A stretch of DNA of 6,356 bases from Thermoplasmata archaeon (GCA_021797055.1 JAKAAI010000104.1:1-6356); one strand, 5' to 3'; positions 1 through 5,850 are shown, counted from the stretch's first letter. Notes: generated by a model from the letters alone, not told the origin. A program made the numbers and translations.

Positions 1-458
1 TTCTTGATTACAATTTTGCCCTTTTCTATTGCAGTCTGGAGACCTGCTTTTTGAAATTCACTTATCATGGGTCCTGGAGGAAAACTTGTCTCTCCCTCCG
101 GTATTATTATGTCCGAAGATGCAACCTCGCCGCCCCTGGGAGACATCATCTGTCTCTTCTTGCTCAGGAGATCGTTCACATTCACAGGATCATCGTTTGT
201 AGTTAAGAGAGCAACCTGCCCTTGAACGGAGGGCATAAGAAGATTTATGTTCTCCTTTTTTGAATTCTCAATCGCCTTTTTCAATAAAGTAACACGCATT
301 ACCCTTATTTCTGCACTCTGGCGCACATCCCGCCTAATGCTCTGGAACTGATTGTTCCTGAGGCCATGAATGTCCACTATCGCAACAGTATTGTGATTAT
401 CAATTCTCTTTGATACCTGCTTTACAAGCTCAACCTTCCACTGTGCTGGCTTTCTCAT
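1..458 (-). CDS. rpl10: Large-subunit ribosomal protein L10 (uL10/P0), 3'-truncated by the window edge
   Basis: This is the ribosomal stalk base protein uL10 (archaeal P0). It binds the 23S rRNA GTPase-centre region next to L11 and carries L12 dimers on its C-terminal helices. The visible 152 codons begin MRKPAQWKVELVKQV and continue with HGLRNNQFQSIRRDVR, the RVTLLKKAIE stretch and the PEGETSFPPGPMISEFQKAGL segment. These belong to the rRNA-binding domain and the start of the archaeal insertion. The ATG at 458-456 overlaps the TGA stop of the L1 gene as ATGA, so translation is probably coupled and no separate promoter is expected. Archaeal L10 is usually about 300 or more residues, so roughly half is missing to the left, and L12 would be expected beyond that. 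I see no internal disruption. Family identity is clear from the sequence; coupling is inferred from the overlap. Confidence 0.96.
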   Translation of the reverse strand, partial: MRKPAQWKVELVKQVSKRIDNHNTVAIVDIHGLRNNQFQSIRRDVRQSAEIRVMRVTLLKKAIENSKKENINLLMPSVQGQVALLTTNDDPVNVNDLLSKKRQMMSPRGGEVASSDIIIPEGETSFPPGPMISEFQKAGLQTAIEKGKIVIK

Positions 459-1108
459 TCCACATCACCAACGTTAACCTTTACGGGTTTCCCCATGGTT
501 GTCTTGAGATAGACAGAAGCTATGTTTGAGCTTCCCTTGTCGAGTTTTCCTATTATCCTTTTAATTACAGCCGAAATATTTGCAGCTATGTCCTCATCTT
601 TCATATCTTTAGTACCAACTGGGACATGAAATGTCTTCTTGTCCCTGGTTCGAATCCTAACAGTTCTTCTCAGATTGTTAATCAATGTTGTCGGATCCTG
701 CCCTGGTGGAACTGGCTTGGGCATTTTGCCTCTAGGACCGAGTACCTGACCGAGTGATTTACCGACTGTTGCCATAAGTGTTACTTCAGCAACCATAAAA
801 TCTGTCTGCTCAGCTATCTTCTTAAAATCCTTTTTCTTTTCTGCAAATGTACTAAGATCTTCCGCTCCATAAACCCTGTCCGACTTGTCTTTGACCTTGG
901 ACTTCAGTTCTTCTGATCCTATTACAGCGATTGATATTGGCTTGCCCCTTCCACTGGGAAGCTGCACCTCATCATTTATCCTGTTTTTCGGATCAGTTAA
1001 ATCGACATCTTTCAGGTTAATTGCAAGTTCAAGGCTCTCCTTGAATTTTCTTTCCTTAGAATTTGCCTTTGCCTCTTTCACGCTCTTTATTAAATCCTGT
1101 TTACCCAA
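455..1108 (-). CDS. rpl1: Large-subunit ribosomal protein L1 (uL1)
   Basis: uL1 forms the mobile L1 stalk of the 50S subunit, which helps release deacylated tRNA from the E site. In several prokaryotes it also represses its own operon by binding mRNA. The 217 residues match the usual archaeal length. The signature LGPRGKMPKP lies at residues 123-132 in domain II. The C-terminal SVYLKTTMGKPVKV (198-211) belongs to the RNA-binding domain I. The start is TTG at 1108-1106. It is chosen because a strong SD (GGAGGT, 1120-1115) sits six bases upstream, the family N-terminus fits, and no ATG lies nearby. The gene follows rpl11 after 45 bases and overlaps rpl10 by four, so it is central in an rpl11-rpl1-rpl10 operon. 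No site that I could identify as an L1-binding mimic is visible. Confidence 0.97.
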   Translation of the reverse strand: MGKQDLIKSVKEAKANSKERKFKESLELAINLKDVDLTDPKNRINDEVQLPSGRGKPISIAVIGSEELKSKVKDKSDRVYGAEDLSTFAEKKKDFKKIAEQTDFMVAEVTLMATVGKSLGQVLGPRGKMPKPVPPGQDPTTLINNLRRTVRIRTRDKKTFHVPVGTKDMKDEDIAANISAVIKRIIGKLDKGSSNIASVYLKTTMGKPVKVNVGDVE

Positions 1109-1114
1109 GTTAAT

Positions 1115-1120
1115 ACCTCC
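1115..1120 (-). promoter_or_regulatory. Shine-Dalgarno site fixing the TTG start of rpl1
   Basis: The minus strand reads GGAGGT, then ATTAAC, then TTG. This is a near-full anti-SD match at six-base spacing. It supports a TTG initiation codon for L1 and internal initiation within the rpl11-rpl1 mRNA. A short hairpin (GAGC, loop AATC, GCTC on the mRNA, 1132-1143) lies just upstream in the 45-base spacer; its role is unknown. Confidence 0.85.
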
Positions 1121-1153
1121 GTAGTTCTAACGAGCGATTGCTCTCCTACAGTT

Positions 1154-1624
1154 TCAGACCTTAATGGAACCATCCTTAATTAATTTTTGAAACTCCTTTG
1201 GATCCTTCCCCTCAACAGTTACACCCAACGAAACGCAGGATCCGATAACTTCCATAACAGCAGACTTCAGATCTTTAGCAAGCATGCCATCCATTTTAGC
1301 CTTCGCAACAGATTTGATCTGATCTAGCGTTGCATTTCCCGCAACAGCTTCCTTCCTTTTTGCTGCGCCACTCTCTATGCCAAGCTCCTTTTTGATCAGC
1401 GCAGAGGTTGGTGGGATACCTACCTTTATCTCGAAGAGCTTCTTTGCTGGATCTGTTACAACAACAGATACTGGAACCTGCATACCCTGGAAGGATTTTG
1501 TCTTTTCATTAATCTGTTTCACAATCTCGCCCATGTTTAACCCGAGCGGGCCGAGAGCAGGACCAAGTGGTGGACCGGTTGATGCCTTTCCACCTTCTAC
1601 CATTAAACTTACTGTTTGAGCCAT
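1154..1624 (-). CDS. rpl11: Large-subunit ribosomal protein L11 (uL11)
   Basis: uL11 binds the GTPase-associated centre of 23S rRNA and takes part in elongation-factor turnover. The 156-residue product starts MAQTVSLMVEGGKA. It has the N-terminal proline-rich GGKASTGPPLGPALGPLGLN (residues 11-30, the segment where thiostrepton acts in bacteria). The rRNA-binding C-terminal domain contains GIPPTSALIKKELG (69-82) and GSCVSLGVTVEGKDP (128-142). The frame stays open a further 128 codons upstream, but that extension is antisense to comB and unlike L11. The ATG at 1624-1622, preceded by GAAGGT (1636-1631) at six bases, is therefore the start. It is the first gene of the operon visible here and is divergent from comB. 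Length and motifs are normal for archaeal L11. Confidence 0.97.
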   Translation of the reverse strand: MAQTVSLMVEGGKASTGPPLGPALGPLGLNMGEIVKQINEKTKSFQGMQVPVSVVVTDPAKKLFEIKVGIPPTSALIKKELGIESGAAKRKEAVAGNATLDQIKSVAKAKMDGMLAKDLKSAVMEVIGSCVSLGVTVEGKDPKEFQKLIKDGSIKV

Positions 1625-1680
1625 TTTAATACCTTCGGTACCCGGGTGCATAGCGAGGGTAATCATTAACTTTATTCTTA
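1625..1680 (-). promoter_or_regulatory. Upstream region of the rpl11 operon: weak TATA candidate and RBS hairpin
   Basis: Reading the minus strand, an AT-rich block (AATAAAGTTAATG, about 1678-1666) is the best-placed TATA candidate and would give a leader of roughly 20 bases. It matches the archaeal TTTAWATA consensus only loosely. An alternative is the ATATATAATT at 1730-1721, which would give a leader of about 75-80 bases. Close to the start, the mRNA can form TACC-GAA-GGTA (1640-1630), placing part of the GAAGGT SD in a small stem. An 8-base palindrome ACCCGGGT (1640-1647) lies next to it. The exact promoter is uncertain. Confidence 0.35.
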
Positions 1681-1720
1681 TTGGATCTGGGATGGAAAAG
1701 CCATGCAAGAATGAAAGATG

Positions 1721-1730
1721 AATTATATAT
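1721..1730 (+). promoter_or_regulatory. Probable TATA box of comB (AT-palindromic, may read both ways)
   Basis: AATTATATAT is the only good TATA-like match upstream of comB on the plus strand. Transcription would be expected to start near 1750-1755. That would leave a leader of about 15 bases containing AGGTG (1751-1755) as SD, 11 bases before the ATG at 1767. Because the motif is nearly self-complementary it could also serve the divergent rpl11 operon. The placement is sequence-based; the transcription start is inferred. Confidence 0.5.
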
Positions 1731-1766
1731 TGTAGAAAGAATTCACAGCAAGGTGCGTCTTTCTGC

Positions 1767-2419
1767 ATGTTAAAATAGTAAACGGTAGAAAATTCTCCGG
1801 TCCAGTTACTGGAACTGCCGCCCTCATAGATATTTTCAGATCCACAAGCTCGATTCCTATAATCCTTGACAGGGGCGCGACCGAGGTCATACCCACGAGA
1901 ACAGTGAAGGAGGCAAGGAACCTGAAAAAGAAGATACCGGGTTCTCTGCTCATTGGAGAGAGATACGGTTTCAGGATACCAAGATTCGATATCGGCAATT
2001 CCCCACATGAAATTTTGAGTGCAGATCTCAAGGATAAAACTGTAATTTTCACATCAACAAATGGTACCATGGTTCTGCAGAAGATAAAAATGGCATCGTT
2101 CGTTTATACTGCATCTTTCATCAATCATTCTGCATCACTTGAAGCATTGATGAAAACTAATGAAGACATCAGTCTCTTCATGTCAGGAAGACCCGATGGG
2201 GCTGCCGTTGAGGATGAGATATATGCTAATTTCCTGAAAGAGGAAATTGAGGGAAGGCACACGGATGCAGAGGAAACACTTGACAGAGTCAGAAACTGCA
2301 ATGGTGCCAAAAGGCTGAGAATGATGGGTTTTTCAGACGATATCGAGGCATGCTTAAAGATGGACAGCGTCAATTTCGCCACAAGGTACAGAGATGGCCG
2401 GATCATGGGTGAAAAATAA
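1767..2419 (+). CDS. comB: ComB-family 2-phosphosulfolactate phosphatase-like protein, with a one-base frame conflict at the start
   Basis: This is a member of the ComB family (2-phosphosulfolactate phosphatase), Mg-dependent phosphatases named for the second step of coenzyme M synthesis. Family motifs are intact in one frame: DIFRSTSSIPIILDRGATEV (1829 onward, the DVLRAT-type motif), GERYG (1955-1969), FDIGNSP (1985-2005) and TSTNGT (2051-2068). The C-terminal MMGFSDDIEACL is also typical. This frame is open only from 1736 and has no ATG, GTG or TTG before the GTG at 1904, which would delete the first conserved motif. The only well-placed ATG (1767, after AGGTG at 1751-1755) is one base out of frame and reaches TAG after three codons. 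One extra A in the AAAA run at 1772-1775 would give MLKIVNGRKF joined to the rest, about 217 residues, near family size. The gene may thus carry a sequencing error, a real frameshift, slippage or a non-canonical start. The physiological substrate in a non-methanogen is uncertain. It overlaps mptE tail to tail. Confidence 0.85.
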
Positions 2420-3119
2420 TATTTTGATCGCCATAGGTCCGAGATCTGTATGCCTCTAGGAAGCCAATTAATTCACCTGCAAATTTAAGTTTCTTTCTCT
2501 TTATTTCCAGCAGGTCCTTTGACTTTGCTATAGGATCCTCAAGGTTAAAACCGTATACATCAATCTTCGGAGATCCGAGAAAATTGGCAAAAAAGACACT
2601 TCTGTCACCATCCGTAAAACCGCCAAAGTTATTGACAGGCGCATGATCGTATACCTGACAGGATGGAATTATTGGCCCCTTGATTTCTGAGAAGTATTCA
2701 ATAATCTTAGGAATGTTATCACCATGCGCATGCAACACGACAGTTGAGCCACTTCCTGAATATGAAAAAAGTTTCTCCGGATCTCCATCGAGGTCTGTTA
2801 CAATGAAAGCAGGCGGTTCAGGCAGATTATAATTCTCAACTGAGCTCCCTGCAACGATCACAGTTGTCCCCTGATCAATTTTCGGCCTGTTGCCTGATAG
2901 ATCGTAAGGCCCGATTATGACAGAGGATTTGCCAATGAAATTTGATAGATCTGGAAGTCCCCTCCTAGCGCTTTGAAGCATCCTGCATAATAGCACCGAT
3001 GACTGATAATCAAGGTACCTGTCTAAAGCCAGTTGGCTGAAGATCTTCTGCATAATGTTTTCTATTTCGCTAAGCAGTTTTTTGTCCAGACCCGATGGAT
3101 AGATACAACTATTTTCCAT
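2403..3119 (-). CDS. mptE: 6-hydroxymethyl-7,8-dihydropterin pyrophosphokinase, MptE type (DUF115 family)
   Basis: The protein resembles the archaeal MptE/DUF115 family (Rossmann-like). MptE transfers pyrophosphate from ATP to 6-hydroxymethyl-7,8-dihydropterin, a step toward folate or methanopterin-type C1 carriers; it is the archaeal replacement for bacterial FolK. The 238 residues show the family signatures: VTDLDGDP (107-114), LHAHGDN (129-135) and GGFTDGDRSVFFA (166-178). These acidic and histidine-rich loops are expected to bind metal and nucleotide. GLPDLSNFIGKSSVIIGPYDL (54-74) carries the usual N-terminal GP motif. No transmembrane segment is visible, so it is cytosolic. The ATG at 3119 overlaps the last codons of the DUF373 gene by 11 bases, and I see no strong SD, which suggests coupled translation in a two-gene operon. 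Its 3' end overlaps convergent comB by 17 bases. The family call is strong; the exact substrate is by homology. Confidence 0.88.
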   Translation of the reverse strand: MENSCIYPSGLDKKLLSEIENIMQKIFSQLALDRYLDYQSSVLLCRMLQSARRGLPDLSNFIGKSSVIIGPYDLSGNRPKIDQGTTVIVAGSSVENYNLPEPPAFIVTDLDGDPEKLFSYSGSGSTVVLHAHGDNIPKIIEYFSEIKGPIIPSCQVYDHAPVNNFGGFTDGDRSVFFANFLGSPKIDVYGFNLEDPIAKSKDLLEIKRKKLKFAGELIGFLEAYRSRTYGDQNIIFHP

Positions 3120-4263
3120 TGAAAATGTCTTTCTGGATATTTCCTATTGAACCCAGGTTGTGGGTCTCAGCATAATAACGATGAGCTATCGAAGATGAGA
3201 CAGCAAGGACCAGCCCTAGGATCAGGAGAGAAATGTTCACGACCGCAGACCCGAAGGAGATATATCTTAATACATACCTTATGTAATTTATCATACCATA
3301 AACTATGAACCCCACAGAAAGCGAGAAAAGAAGCGCATAGATGTTTCTACCAATTCCTGTTTTTCCATTTACGAGCATCTCAACAGCTATGCCACCCTCC
3401 CTGGCAAGGATTGCACCGTAAAACCACCATGTGAAATAGGACACAAACAGGAGAAGTGAGTCAAGAAGTGGATGCGGTGTCGATATTGTTATGACGTAGC
3501 TGGATGCAATACCGGCAAAAACTAGAGAAAAGGCTATTATGTATGACACGAAAGAAATTCTTGTGTCCTCAGCATACTGACGGATTGACTTCACGAATTT
3601 TAAACCACGCTCGCCAAGGTCAAATGCCCTTTCAATGAAGTAAACGCCAAGTATGAAAGCAACGAATGTAAGAGCTGCAGATCCAGGTCCACCGATAGAG
3701 TTTATGCTTCTTGAAGATATAAGATTAAAGATTATTACAGAAAGAGCTACAACCCCATAAGTAAGAAAAACAAGTCCCAGCGGAACCTGAAATTTATTTG
3801 CAATTTTTTTGTCTTTGAGTGCCTTCACGATGTAATAATAGATAGACTCAATGTTCTGGTTGTGCCGCACTATAATGTGCTTGACGTACTTTACCTTAAT
3901 TCTTGACAGAATTAGCGGCATTATGTAATCATCCTCAGCACCATCCGTGGCGAGGATAAGGTCGTCGAATTGATCGCTTGCAAGAACTTCGTCCAGCTGG
4001 GCTGCAATCATCATGTCGGATTTTGAACCAACTTCATTATCACCGGTAACAAGGGCGATCTCCACGTCTTCACCGTTTTTCTTCATATCCTCATATATCT
4101 TAAGTGCCCCGAATAATGCATTTGCATCAGAATCTTCCGGGTCTATGCTGACAAGTTTAACAGCGGCTGCGTAGCATTCAGAATAACCAATTACCGGCCC
4201 CTCGATTTGCGCCTTGTCCCCATAATCGTTATCCCTGTCCACGTTAAGTATTAAAGTTTTCAT
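3109..4263 (-). CDS. DUF373 family archaeal membrane protein (soluble N-terminal domain plus about six TM helices)
   Basis: This looks like the DUF373 family of predicted archaeal membrane proteins, whose function is unknown. Residues 1-155 form a soluble alpha/beta domain that starts KTLILNVDRDNDYG. It includes GPVIGYSECYAAAVKL (22-37), SDANALFGALKIYEDM (45-60), VEIALVTGD (67-75) and DLILATDGAEDD (101-112), suggesting a nucleotide- or metal-binding Rossmann-like fold. About six hydrophobic segments follow, near residues 161-181, 194-212, 237-260, 266-287, 308-330 and 338-360. An ERAFDLGERGLKF loop lies at 210-223. The 384 residues are of the usual family size. The start ATG (4263) lies about 30 bases from a TATA box, giving a very short leader. 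It is the first gene of an operon with mptE. The association may mean a shared pathway or only shared transcription; no reaction can be assigned. Confidence 0.85.
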   Translation of the reverse strand: MKTLILNVDRDNDYGDKAQIEGPVIGYSECYAAAVKLVSIDPEDSDANALFGALKIYEDMKKNGEDVEIALVTGDNEVGSKSDMMIAAQLDEVLASDQFDDLILATDGAEDDYIMPLILSRIKVKYVKHIIVRHNQNIESIYYYIVKALKDKKIANKFQVPLGLVFLTYGVVALSVIIFNLISSRSINSIGGPGSAALTFVAFILGVYFIERAFDLGERGLKFVKSIRQYAEDTRISFVSYIIAFSLVFAGIASSYVITISTPHPLLDSLLLFVSYFTWWFYGAILAREGGIAVEMLVNGKTGIGRNIYALLFSLSVGFIVYGMINYIRYVLRYISFGSAVVNISLLILGLVLAVSSSIAHRYYAETHNLGSIGNIQKDIFNGK

Positions 4264-4293
4264 CGTATTCTGATACGTTTACGAATAGGAAAG

Positions 4294-4303
4294 TTTAATA
4301 TAA
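4294..4303 (-). promoter_or_regulatory. TATA box of the DUF373-mptE operon
   Basis: The minus strand reads TTATATTAAA, preceded by the purine-rich GAAAGGTAA, which is a plausible BRE. Its centre is about 35 bases from the ATG at 4263, so transcription should begin near 4272 with a leader of about 9 bases. No SD is seen in that leader, so this is close to a leaderless start. Confidence 0.65.
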
Positions 4304-4308
4304 TTACC

Positions 4309-4530
4309 TTTCGGCTAATTTTTGGTTACAGTTGGTATTTAAGCAGAAATGGTTTATAAGCATTCAAATTTTAATGTTTTTGGGAGGTACCTGCATACCT
4401 GGATTATGCGAAGTATCTATAGAGGAGGCGCCCCGCCACAATTAAGATAGAATAGAATTTGAATACTCTAACGGAACCTGAATTTGAGTCAAAATAAGGA
4501 CAATGGAATTTTTGCGTATATCGTAATGAA
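4309..4530 (+). other. Unassigned intergenic segment: TATA-like site, alternative hairpins and a possible tiny ORF
   Basis: No established gene is recognised here. A TATA-like TTTATAAG (4353-4360) predicts a plus-strand transcript starting near 4380, at GGGAGGTACC. That RNA can form hairpin A (AGGTA 4385-4389 with TACCT 4396-4400) or hairpin B (GCATA 4393-4397 with TATGC 4405-4409). The two share bases and exclude each other. A third GC hairpin follows (GGCG 4427-4430 with CGCC 4434-4437). A 23-codon frame, 4374-4445, starts MFLGGTCIPGLCEV and ends PRHN. A 14-codon frame, MRSIYRGGAPPQLR, occupies 4406-4450. Neither has a convincing SD. It could be a small RNA, a 5' element reading toward the DUF929-like gene, or non-functional sequence. 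Confidence 0.3.
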
Positions 4531-4538
4531 TATATATA
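4531..4538 (+). promoter_or_regulatory. TATA box giving a leaderless start for the DUF929-like gene
   Basis: TATATATA is centred about 24-25 bases before the A of the ATG at 4559. In archaea transcription starts about 25-27 bases past the TATA centre, so the mRNA would begin at or within a few bases of the initiation codon. This decides the start: the in-frame TTG at 4484 and ATG at 4526-4528 lie upstream of or at the TATA box and have no SD. Confidence 0.7.
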
Positions 4539-4558
4539 CCGATTTAGATTACTTTATC

Positions 4559-5338
4559 ATGGCTGCAGGAAGGAAATACCTGTATACTTTTATTGCAGTG
4601 GTTATTGTAGTTGTTGTAATAGTTTCTGCTTTCGAGATACCAGCTCTTGAGAAACCAAAGCAGACTCTGCCTCTGTCAGAGTATTACAAGGTATCAAGCA
4701 GTGATCTCCTGAACGATTCTCAGAATGCAGTTTATTTCATATCTTGGTATGGATGTCCGATAGGCGCGGATAATTCATGGGTCTTATACAGTCTTATCAA
4801 TGGAACAAGAAATATAACCTCTGATGTTGTTTTACATAAATCAATTGCCGGCACTCCAGGTCTGTTGTTTCTTAACAACTCATCAGGTTCCGCAATGGGT
4901 GAGAAGGGGGAGACTATACCATTCAGCTACGGCGGAGTTCCATTCAATTTCACTTCCCTGTATGTATACAATCAGACGCTGACTGGATCCATAACAAACC
5001 AGCCAATTGCGAATAATGACAGGATCAGCTTTGGTCTAAACTTTTTGCAGAATAATCTTCCGAACAGCGTTTACCAGGTCGCGAAGAAATGGGAAACACA
5101 GGTGAACGAGCAAAACCAGAGTCAACCGATAGCTGAGTTATCTGGGCATTTAGTCACAATGGTAATATTGACCGGACCGGATGGCACATATGTTCACTTC
5201 TGGTTCATGTATCCTTCTCTGTCAAGCTCTGTACTACCTTCAACCGTCTATTCGCATCTCAGTACTTACACTTCGATTGAGGATGCCACTATCCAGTTGA
5301 TAACAGCCCTTGGTGGCGTCAATTCCAAGTGTGCTTGA
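4559..5338 (+). CDS. Membrane-anchored DUF929-like extracellular protein
   Basis: The 259-residue product has a short basic N-terminus (MAAGRKYLYT), one hydrophobic helix (residues 10-25, IAVVIVVVVIVSAF) and then a polar domain outside the membrane. This is a signal anchor or uncleaved signal peptide. Seven or eight N-X-S/T sequons (N52, N81, N85, N106/N107, N130, N138, N186) fit an S-layer-exposed, possibly glycosylated domain. The segment NAVYFISWYGCPIGADNSWVL (56-76) resembles the thioredoxin-like CPxC-A-x-x-W motif of archaeal DUF929 proteins. Here the second cysteine is replaced by Gly69, leaving Cys66. The only other cysteine is Cys258, next to the C-terminus. GPDGTYVHFWFMYPS (206-220) may be a second core strand. 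It is monocistronic with its own TATA box. The function is unknown; the DUF929 assignment is by motif resemblance only. Confidence 0.65.
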   Translation: MAAGRKYLYTFIAVVIVVVVIVSAFEIPALEKPKQTLPLSEYYKVSSSDLLNDSQNAVYFISWYGCPIGADNSWVLYSLINGTRNITSDVVLHKSIAGTPGLLFLNNSSGSAMGEKGETIPFSYGGVPFNFTSLYVYNQTLTGSITNQPIANNDRISFGLNFLQNNLPNSVYQVAKKWETQVNEQNQSQPIAELSGHLVTMVILTGPDGTYVHFWFMYPSLSSSVLPSTVYSHLSTYTSIEDATIQLITALGGVNSKCA

Positions 5339-5395
5339 ATGTAATATTTCATCAGGAGAGATATAATACATTTGGATCTGGCATGCGAGTATAGT

Positions 5396-5417
5396 GGGTT
5401 TTGCCGTTTTATATTTG
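5396..5417 (+). terminator. Possible T-rich terminator after the DUF929-like gene
   Basis: Two TTTT runs (about 5399-5402 and 5407-5410) followed by ATATTTG lie some 60 bases past the stop codon. Archaeal RNA polymerase terminates at T tracts, but these runs are short, so the call is weak. Confidence 0.3.
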
Positions 5418-5580
5418 AATATCAAGAAACATTCTGGATCAGAACAAGTTTAATAAAATATATTTCTTTGCGATCGAAAAACGTTTCAAAAATCCATATG
5501 AATTGACAGTAATATCTACAAAGCGAAGCAATTAAGAAGCATCTTTTACATTTTATATAGAATTATATTGAGCGAATTTA

Positions 5581-5594
5581 AAATGAAAAAAGAA
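5581..5594 (-). terminator. T-tract terminator of the winged-helix gene
   Basis: On the minus strand the stop TAA (5597-5595) is followed at once by TTCTTTTTTCATTTTAAA, with six T in a row at 5591-5586. This is typical of archaeal oligo-T termination, without a needed hairpin. Confidence 0.55.
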
Positions 5595-5810
5595 TTACTT
5601 TGTCAAAAAATAGCCTGCGCTCTTTTGTCTTGCGACTCTCTTGGCAAAACCCTTGTTGGTGAGCTCCTGAAGAGCCGCAGCTACTATGGCCTTGCCTACA
5701 GAGGCTGCCTTCATAATATCATCTGCCGTCTTCATTTTGTCCTCAGATGATGCGCCAATCTTTTTCATTGCATCGTAAACTTTTTTACCGTTTGGAGTAA
5801 GTTCATCCAT
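5595..5810 (-). CDS. Small winged-helix DNA-binding protein (candidate regulator or nucleoid protein)
   Basis: This is a 71-residue, lysine-rich protein (12 Lys, 2 Arg, 8 acidic). Its layout is that of a minimal winged helix: helix 1 at LTPNGKKVYDAMKKIG (4-19), helix 2 around TADDIMKAAS (28-37), recognition helix VGKAIVAAALQELTNKG (38-54) and a beta wing FAKRVARQKSAGYFLT (55-70). There is no ligand or metal domain. It could be a local repressor or activator, or an abundant chromatin-type protein; small winged-helix proteins play both roles in archaea. The ATG at 5810 has GGTGA (5819-5815) four bases upstream and a TATA box at 5850-5843, giving a leader of about 10 bases. An inverted repeat abuts that TATA box, suggesting autoregulation. 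The gene is divergent from mvaS. The fold call is from the sequence; the target is unknown. Confidence 0.75.
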   Translation of the reverse strand: MDELTPNGKKVYDAMKKIGASSEDKMKTADDIMKAASVGKAIVAAALQELTNKGFAKRVARQKSAGYFLTK

Positions 5811-5842
5811 ATTTTCACCGGTTAAACGCTATCGGCAATATC

Positions 5843-5850
5843 TATATATA
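5843..5850 (-). promoter_or_regulatory. TATA box of the winged-helix gene
   Basis: TATATATA on the minus strand has its centre about 26 bases from 5820. A leader of about 10 bases would then hold the GGTGA SD (5819-5815) just before the ATG at 5810. Spacing and consensus are both good. Confidence 0.7.

Larger units (their letters stand above)
5339..5594. other. AT-rich intergenic gap between convergent genes
   Basis: This gap holds the 3' ends of the DUF929-like gene (plus) and the winged-helix gene (minus). Immediately after the plus-strand stop an imperfect AT hairpin is possible: AATGTA-ATAT (5338-5347) with ATAT-AA-TACATT (5361-5372). T-rich candidates follow on each strand. I found no tRNA, box C/D pattern or credible ORF in it. 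Confidence 0.5.

Noticed and set aside
885..1124. Plus-strand open frame of 79 codons
   Set aside because: It is antisense to rpl1, has biased composition and no family resemblance; a shadow of the real gene.
1132..1143. GAGC-AATC-GCTC hairpin between rpl11 and rpl1 as an L1 autoregulatory site
   Set aside because: It is only four pairs and lacks the asymmetric internal loop known for L1-binding RNA; evidence is too thin.
1377..1619. Plus-strand open frame of 80 codons
   Set aside because: It is antisense to rpl11 and mirrors its conserved proline/glycine codons.
1625..2008. Upstream extension of the L11 frame by 128 codons on the minus strand
   Set aside because: It is unlike any L11, lies antisense to comB, and L11 begins exactly at the ATG at 1624 with an SD.
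1723..2406. Two minus-strand open frames (1723-2070 and 2125-2406)
   Set aside because: Both are antisense to comB, serine/leucine-rich as shadow frames usually are, and lack SD or promoter.
4381..4450. tRNA or known structural RNA in the GC-rich segment
   Set aside because: No cloverleaf, T-loop motif, SRP or RNase P signature, or box C/D pair could be found.
4484..4558. N-terminal extension of the DUF929-like protein from TTG 4484 or ATG 4526
   Set aside because: No SD is present, and the TATA box at 4531-4538 would lie inside the extension; ATG 4559 starts directly with a normal signal-anchor N-terminus.
5240..5425. Minus-strand open frame of 61 codons
   Set aside because: It overlaps the 3' end of the DUF929-like gene in antisense and has no recognisable domain or SD.
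5568..5750. Plus-strand open frame of 60 codons
   Set aside because: It is antisense to the winged-helix gene, whose fold, SD, TATA box and terminator are all consistent.
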